A stretch of DNA of 64,000 nucleotides from an uncultured Clostridia bacterium (GTDB lineage Bacteria; Bacillota; Clostridia; Oscillospirales; CAG-272), in the NCBI GenBank assembly GCA_947630015.1, contig CANRFY010000005.1:40972-104971 (forward strand), in the 5' to 3' direction. This document shows, one piece after another, positions 60,897 to 64,000 of the stretch. Every line of letters begins with the position of its first letter. The first letter of the stretch is position 1. Under the pieces are notes generated by a model. That model had not been told where the DNA came from. It did not search any database and saw only the letters and a program-made list of their open reading frames with translations. Made by a program: the position numbers and the translations under genes.

Positions 60897-61712
60897 ATGA
60901 ACAGGATTTTCGATGCGCACACCCACACATACCCCGAGCTTTTATCGGTCCGCGCGACGGATAATCTCGGCAAATTTTATAATTTCGTATGCAAGCGCGC
61001 CGGCACCGTCGACGATCTTATGGCGTCGAGCCGTGACGCCGGCGTTTGCGGATTTCTCATCCTCGGCGTCGCGACGAACGCGCGTCAGGTGCGCCACGTG
61101 AACGAGGCCGTCGCATCCGACGTCATGCGCGCGCGCGCCGAAGGCTTTCACGCGTTCGGATATGCGGCCGTGCATCAGGACACGGAGGACTTTGAAGCCG
61201 AGCTTGATTTCGCCGTGTCGGCGGGACTGACCGGCGCAAAGATACACCCCGATATCCAGCGCGTCGATATCGACGACGCGCGGCTCTATCCGCTTTATGA
61301 AATATTGTCTTCGCGCGGGCTTCCGTTCTGCATCCATATGGGCGACGACCGTCCCGAGTACAGATTCAGCGAGCCGAAAAAGCTCGCGCGCGTACTCGAT
61401 ATGTTCCCGCGCCTGCGCGTGATCGCGACGCATCTCGGCGGCTATCGCGCGTGGGACGACGCGATCGAATATCTCGCGCGGCGCGAAAACGTCATATTCG
61501 ATTCGTCAAGCTCGTTCTGGGCTATGACGCCCGAGCTTGCGCGCCGTCTCTACGACGCGCTCGGCGCGGAAAACATCATGTTCGGCACGGATTATCCCGT
61601 CGTCGACGCGGAATCGTATCTCGAACTGTTCGACCGCGTGCCGATGTCGGACGACGAGCGCGAGATGATGCTGTGGGACAACGCCGCGCGCTATTTCGGG
61701 ATCGATGACTGA
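60897..61712 (+). CDS. Amidohydrolase-2 family metal-dependent hydrolase
   Basis: 271 residues. TIM-barrel metal-hydrolase marks are FDAHTHTYPE at the start, TGAKIHPDIQ, FCIHMGDDRPE, VIATHLGGYRAWDDA and IMFGTDYPVVD near the end. This pattern is that of the amidohydrolase-2 (PF04909) group, which includes decarboxylases and hydrolases. The substrate is unknown. AAAGGA precedes ATG 60897. The next gene overlaps it by 8 nt. Confidence 0.85.
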   Translation: MNRIFDAHTHTYPELLSVRATDNLGKFYNFVCKRAGTVDDLMASSRDAGVCGFLILGVATNARQVRHVNEAVASDVMRARAEGFHAFGYAAVHQDTEDFEAELDFAVSAGLTGAKIHPDIQRVDIDDARLYPLYEILSSRGLPFCIHMGDDRPEYRFSEPKKLARVLDMFPRLRVIATHLGGYRAWDDAIEYLARRENVIFDSSSSFWAMTPELARRLYDALGAENIMFGTDYPVVDAESYLELFDRVPMSDDEREMMLWDNAARYFGIDD

Positions 61713-62796
61713 CGCATATAAAATTCCCGACGCCAGAACGCCGGACGTATGGGAAAGGCTCGCCGCCGCAGGCGAGCCGATATTCTTATACGGCACCGGC
61801 AACGGAGCCGACAAAATCATCGACGAATTCGAGCGGCGCGGCATCCGCGCCGCCGGCGTGTTCGCCTCTGACGGATTCGTCCGCGACCGCACGTTCCGCG
61901 GCTTTCATGTGCGCTCATACGGGGACGTATGCCGAGATAACGGATCGTTTGCCGTCGCGCTCGCGTTCGGCGCCTCGCGCGCCGACGTGCTTGACAGTAT
62001 CGCGCGCATTGCGTCCGAACGGACGCTTCTCTGCCCCGATGTTCCCGCGTTCGGCAGTCTCGTTTTCGACAACGCCTATTACGCCGCAAACTATGACAGA
62101 TTCGCCGCGCTTTCGGCGCGGCTCGCCGACGACGAATCGCGCCGCGTGCTTGCGCGTCTGCTCGAATATAAGCTGTCGGGCGATATCGATAAGCTTTTTG
62201 ACTGCGGCGTCGACGATCCCGCCCTCGGCGTCGTCGACTATGACAAGATCGGCGTTTACGTCGATCTCGGCGCGTACACAGGCGACACCGTCAAAAGCGC
62301 CGTTTTGAAAATGAAGAATCTGCGCCGCGTCTACGCGTTCGAGCCGGAAGCTCGCGCGTATAAAAAGCTCTCTCTTTTGGCGGACAGCATATCGACGCCT
62401 GTGATCAAGACGTATAACGCCGCCGCGTGGGACGAATCGCGTCCCGTCGAATTCGTCGCTGCGTCGGGGCGCGGAAGCTCCGCCGATGCGCGCGGCCACA
62501 AAGACGCGCGCCGCACCGTCGTCGACGCGGCAGCGCTCGACGACGTGGACGATATCGCGCGCGACAGCGTCGATTACATCAAATTCGACGTCGAGGGCGC
62601 GGAGGCGCGCGCCCTGCGCGGCGCGTCCGGAATCATAACGCGATCGCGCCCGATCCTGTGCGTATCCGTTTATCACAGGACAGGCGATCTGCTCGACATT
62701 CCCGAGCTTATCGACGAGCTTATCCCGAACCGCAGATTTTATCTGCGGCGCGAACGCGGGCTTCCCGCGTGGGGGATCGATCTTTTCGTCGTTTGA
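61705..62796 (+). CDS. FkbM-family methyltransferase with N-terminal Rossmann-like domain
   Basis: 363 residues. Residues 20-130 resemble a small nucleotide-binding fold (PIFLYGTGNGADKIIDEFERRGI, FAVALAFGASRADV). From about 190 the FkbM methyltransferase runs: VYVDLGAYTGDTV (SAM loop), VYAFEPEARAYKKL and DYIKFDVEGAEARALRGA. FkbM-type enzymes O-methylate sugars or antibiotics and often sit in glycan clusters. ATG 61705 overlaps the amidohydrolase end, so the two are coupled. The acceptor is unknown. Confidence 0.85.
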   Translation: MTDAYKIPDARTPDVWERLAAAGEPIFLYGTGNGADKIIDEFERRGIRAAGVFASDGFVRDRTFRGFHVRSYGDVCRDNGSFAVALAFGASRADVLDSIARIASERTLLCPDVPAFGSLVFDNAYYAANYDRFAALSARLADDESRRVLARLLEYKLSGDIDKLFDCGVDDPALGVVDYDKIGVYVDLGAYTGDTVKSAVLKMKNLRRVYAFEPEARAYKKLSLLADSISTPVIKTYNAAAWDESRPVEFVAASGRGSSADARGHKDARRTVVDAAALDDVDDIARDSVDYIKFDVEGAEARALRGASGIITRSRPILCVSVYHRTGDLLDIPELIDELIPNRRFYLRRERGLPAWGIDLFVV

Positions 62797-62810
62797 ATCG
62801 CCGCCGCGGC

Positions 62811-62839
62811 TTGATTTTTCCCCGACTGTGTGTTATTAT
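62811..62839 (+). promoter_or_regulatory. Promoter of the choloylglycine hydrolase-like gene
   Basis: TTGATT (62811-62816), 17 bp, TATTAT (62834-62839). Confidence 0.6.
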
Positions 62840-62871
62840 TGAATAAACAAAAATACACAGCGGAGGTTATT

Positions 62872-63843
62872 ATGTGTACAGCTATCACATATAAGACGAT
62901 CGATCACTACTTCGGACGGAATCTCGACCTTGAATACTCGTATCATGAGACCGTCACGGTCACGCCGCGCAATTATCCGTTTACATTCCGGCGCGCGGGC
63001 GAGCGGCGCACGCATTTTTCCATGATCGGCATGGCATATGTCGCCGGCGGCTATCCGCTCTACTACGACGCTACGAACGAGCGCGGCCTTTCGATGGCGG
63101 GGCTGAATTTCCCGGGCAACGCCGATTATAAGCCGGTCAAAGACGGCTGCGACAACATAGCGCCGTTCGAGTTCATCCCGTGGATACTGACTCAGTGCGA
63201 GACTGTCGCAGATGCGCGCGCGCTGCTCGATCGGATAAATATAGCCGCGATAGATTTTTCGCCGGAGCTTCCTGCGTCGCCTCTGCACTGGATCATATCT
63301 GACGCGGACGCGTCGATCGTCGTCGAATCGGTGCGCGACGGGCTTCGCGTCTACGACGATCCCGTCGGCGTGCTGACGAACAATCCGCCGTTCGATTATC
63401 ATATGCTGAATCTCGCGAATTACATGACGGTGACGCGCGAGGAACCGACAAGCACGTTTTCGCCGAATCTGAAGCTGTCCCCATACAGCCGCGGCATGGG
63501 AGGGGTCGGCATCCCGGGCGATCTTTCGTCGGCGTCGCGTTTCGTCAAAGCCGCGTTCACGCGTGAAAATTCCGTATCCGGCGAGAGCGAGGAGGAGAGC
63601 GTCGCGCAGTTCTTCCATATTCTCGGCTCCGTCGCGCAGCAGCGCGGATGCGCCCGCGTCGGCGAAAAATTCGAGATCACGATCTATTCGTCGTGCTGCA
63701 ACACGACGCGCGGCATCTATTACTACACGACGTATGAAAACAGCGCGATTTCAGCCGTCGATATGCATCGCGTCGATCTTGACGCGGACACGCTTTTCGT
63801 CTACGATCTGCAAAAAAAGCAGTACGTGTACCGCCAGAATTAA
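62872..63843 (+). CDS. bsh: Choloylglycine (bile salt) hydrolase family enzyme
   Basis: 323 residues. The protein starts MCTAITYKTIDHYFGRNLDLEYSY; removal of Met exposes Cys as the N-terminal nucleophile. Active-site matches include the Arg and Asp of GRNLDLE, the LTNNPPFDYH segment with the key Asn, and SASRFVKAAF with the conserved Arg. These fit Ntn-hydrolases that deconjugate glycine or taurine bile salts; penicillin V acylase is the alternative. No signal peptide, so cytoplasmic. GGAGG precedes ATG 62872. Its presence supports a gut habitat. Confidence 0.9.
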   Translation: MCTAITYKTIDHYFGRNLDLEYSYHETVTVTPRNYPFTFRRAGERRTHFSMIGMAYVAGGYPLYYDATNERGLSMAGLNFPGNADYKPVKDGCDNIAPFEFIPWILTQCETVADARALLDRINIAAIDFSPELPASPLHWIISDADASIVVESVRDGLRVYDDPVGVLTNNPPFDYHMLNLANYMTVTREEPTSTFSPNLKLSPYSRGMGGVGIPGDLSSASRFVKAAFTRENSVSGESEEESVAQFFHILGSVAQQRGCARVGEKFEITIYSSCCNTTRGIYYYTTYENSAISAVDMHRVDLDADTLFVYDLQKKQYVYRQN

Positions 63844-63862
63844 AAAACGCCCCCCAGGGCGT
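63842..63862 (-). terminator. Terminator shared at the end of the bsh-like gene and the edge gene
   Basis: A 6-bp stem ACGCCC / GGGCGT with loop CCCA. On the minus strand a TTTTT run follows, ending the edge gene. On the plus strand it lies just past the bsh stop. Confidence 0.6.
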
Positions 63863-63912
63863 CATCCAATAAAACAAGTTCAGATTGTTTTCGGAGTGCG
63901 GCATGATTTCGG

Positions 63913-64000
63913 TCATGCCGCGCTTCCGTTTATGAGGTCGTTCAAAAGTGAGGCAGGGAGTATCCCGATGTAGTTGTAGCTGATGTCTACATCCTGCACC
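63913..64000 (-). CDS. C-terminal end of a possible site-specific recombinase, cut by window edge
   Basis: Only the last 28 codons are visible, ending in TGA at 63913: VQDVDISYNYIGILPASLLN and a few more residues. The ISYNYIGIL strand resembles the extreme C-terminus of large serine recombinases or related mobile-element proteins in Clostridia, which often end in a charged, Tyr-rich strand followed by IG. This is a weak match over a short stretch. The base composition is less GC-rich than neighbouring genes. A terminator follows 50 nt later. Confidence 0.35.
   Translation of the reverse strand, partial: VQDVDISYNYIGILPASLLNDLINGSAA

Overview
The window is a stretch of GC-rich bacterial chromosome with Firmicutes gene content. 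It carries PolC-type DNA polymerase III, a Bce-type antimicrobial-peptide detoxification module, CarD, a type II pantothenate kinase, an ECF-type S component and the sporulation pair spoIIGA-sigE. The rpsB-tsf-pyrH-frr-uppS-cdsA-dxr-rseP-ispG-polC order is typical of Clostridia. Together with GC-rich codon use and a choloylglycine/bile-salt-hydrolase family gene, this suggests a spore-forming, probably gut-associated clostridium (Oscillospirales/Christensenellales-like). That placement is inferred; there is no rRNA in the window. Promoters are easy to read: at least fifteen genes have a TTGACA-like and TATAAT-like pair at exactly 17 bp spacing.

Layout. 0-9 kb: partial rsmJ, GNAT acetyltransferase, GH31 glycosidase, then a bceRSAB-like operon with a perfect TTACA-N4-TGTAA operator, followed by a 53-codon membrane miniprotein and a metallophosphoesterase. 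9-19 kb: MATE exporter, a beta-helix protein, an XRE-HTH/phosphoglucosamine-mutase fusion, CarD with a Cys-rich miniprotein, VanZ-like protein, D-lactate dehydrogenase, tRNA-Val(GAC), a Gly-rich membrane protein with a CmpB-like membrane protein, and MntP. 19-28 kb: YbaK, two Gfo/Idh/MocA oxidoreductases, pantothenate kinase with an overlapping Rossmann-fold protein, HAD phosphatase, SH3 protein, a discoidin-like lipoprotein, an ECF S component behind an attenuator-like leader, and DUF3842. 28.5-32.7 kb: an AT-richer island with an ECF sigma factor followed by two tandem copies of an [anti-sigma-like membrane protein + secreted metzincin protease] cassette.

32.8-45.8 kb is the conserved housekeeping block on the minus strand (translation, isoprenoid and phospholipid synthesis, site-2 protease, replication). 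46-56.4 kb holds an orphan solute-binding lipoprotein, rpoD-dnaG-dgt, a small unknown gene, yigZ, hflX, rpmE and sigE-spoIIGA. 56.6-64 kb holds an ABC exporter, aspartate kinase, HIT protein, an amidohydrolase with an FkbM-like methyltransferase, a bile-salt-hydrolase-like enzyme, and at the very edge the 3' end of what may be a recombinase gene.

The items most worth a second look are the duplicated sigma/anti-sigma/protease cassettes, the HTH-GlmM fusion with repeat elements at its own promoter, the leader RNA upstream of the ECF S component, the miniprotein closing the bce operon, and a family of dispersed intergenic hairpin repeats that includes a perfect 30-bp palindrome. All calls come from reading the sequence. 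No database search was run, so family names rest on recognised motifs, length and context.
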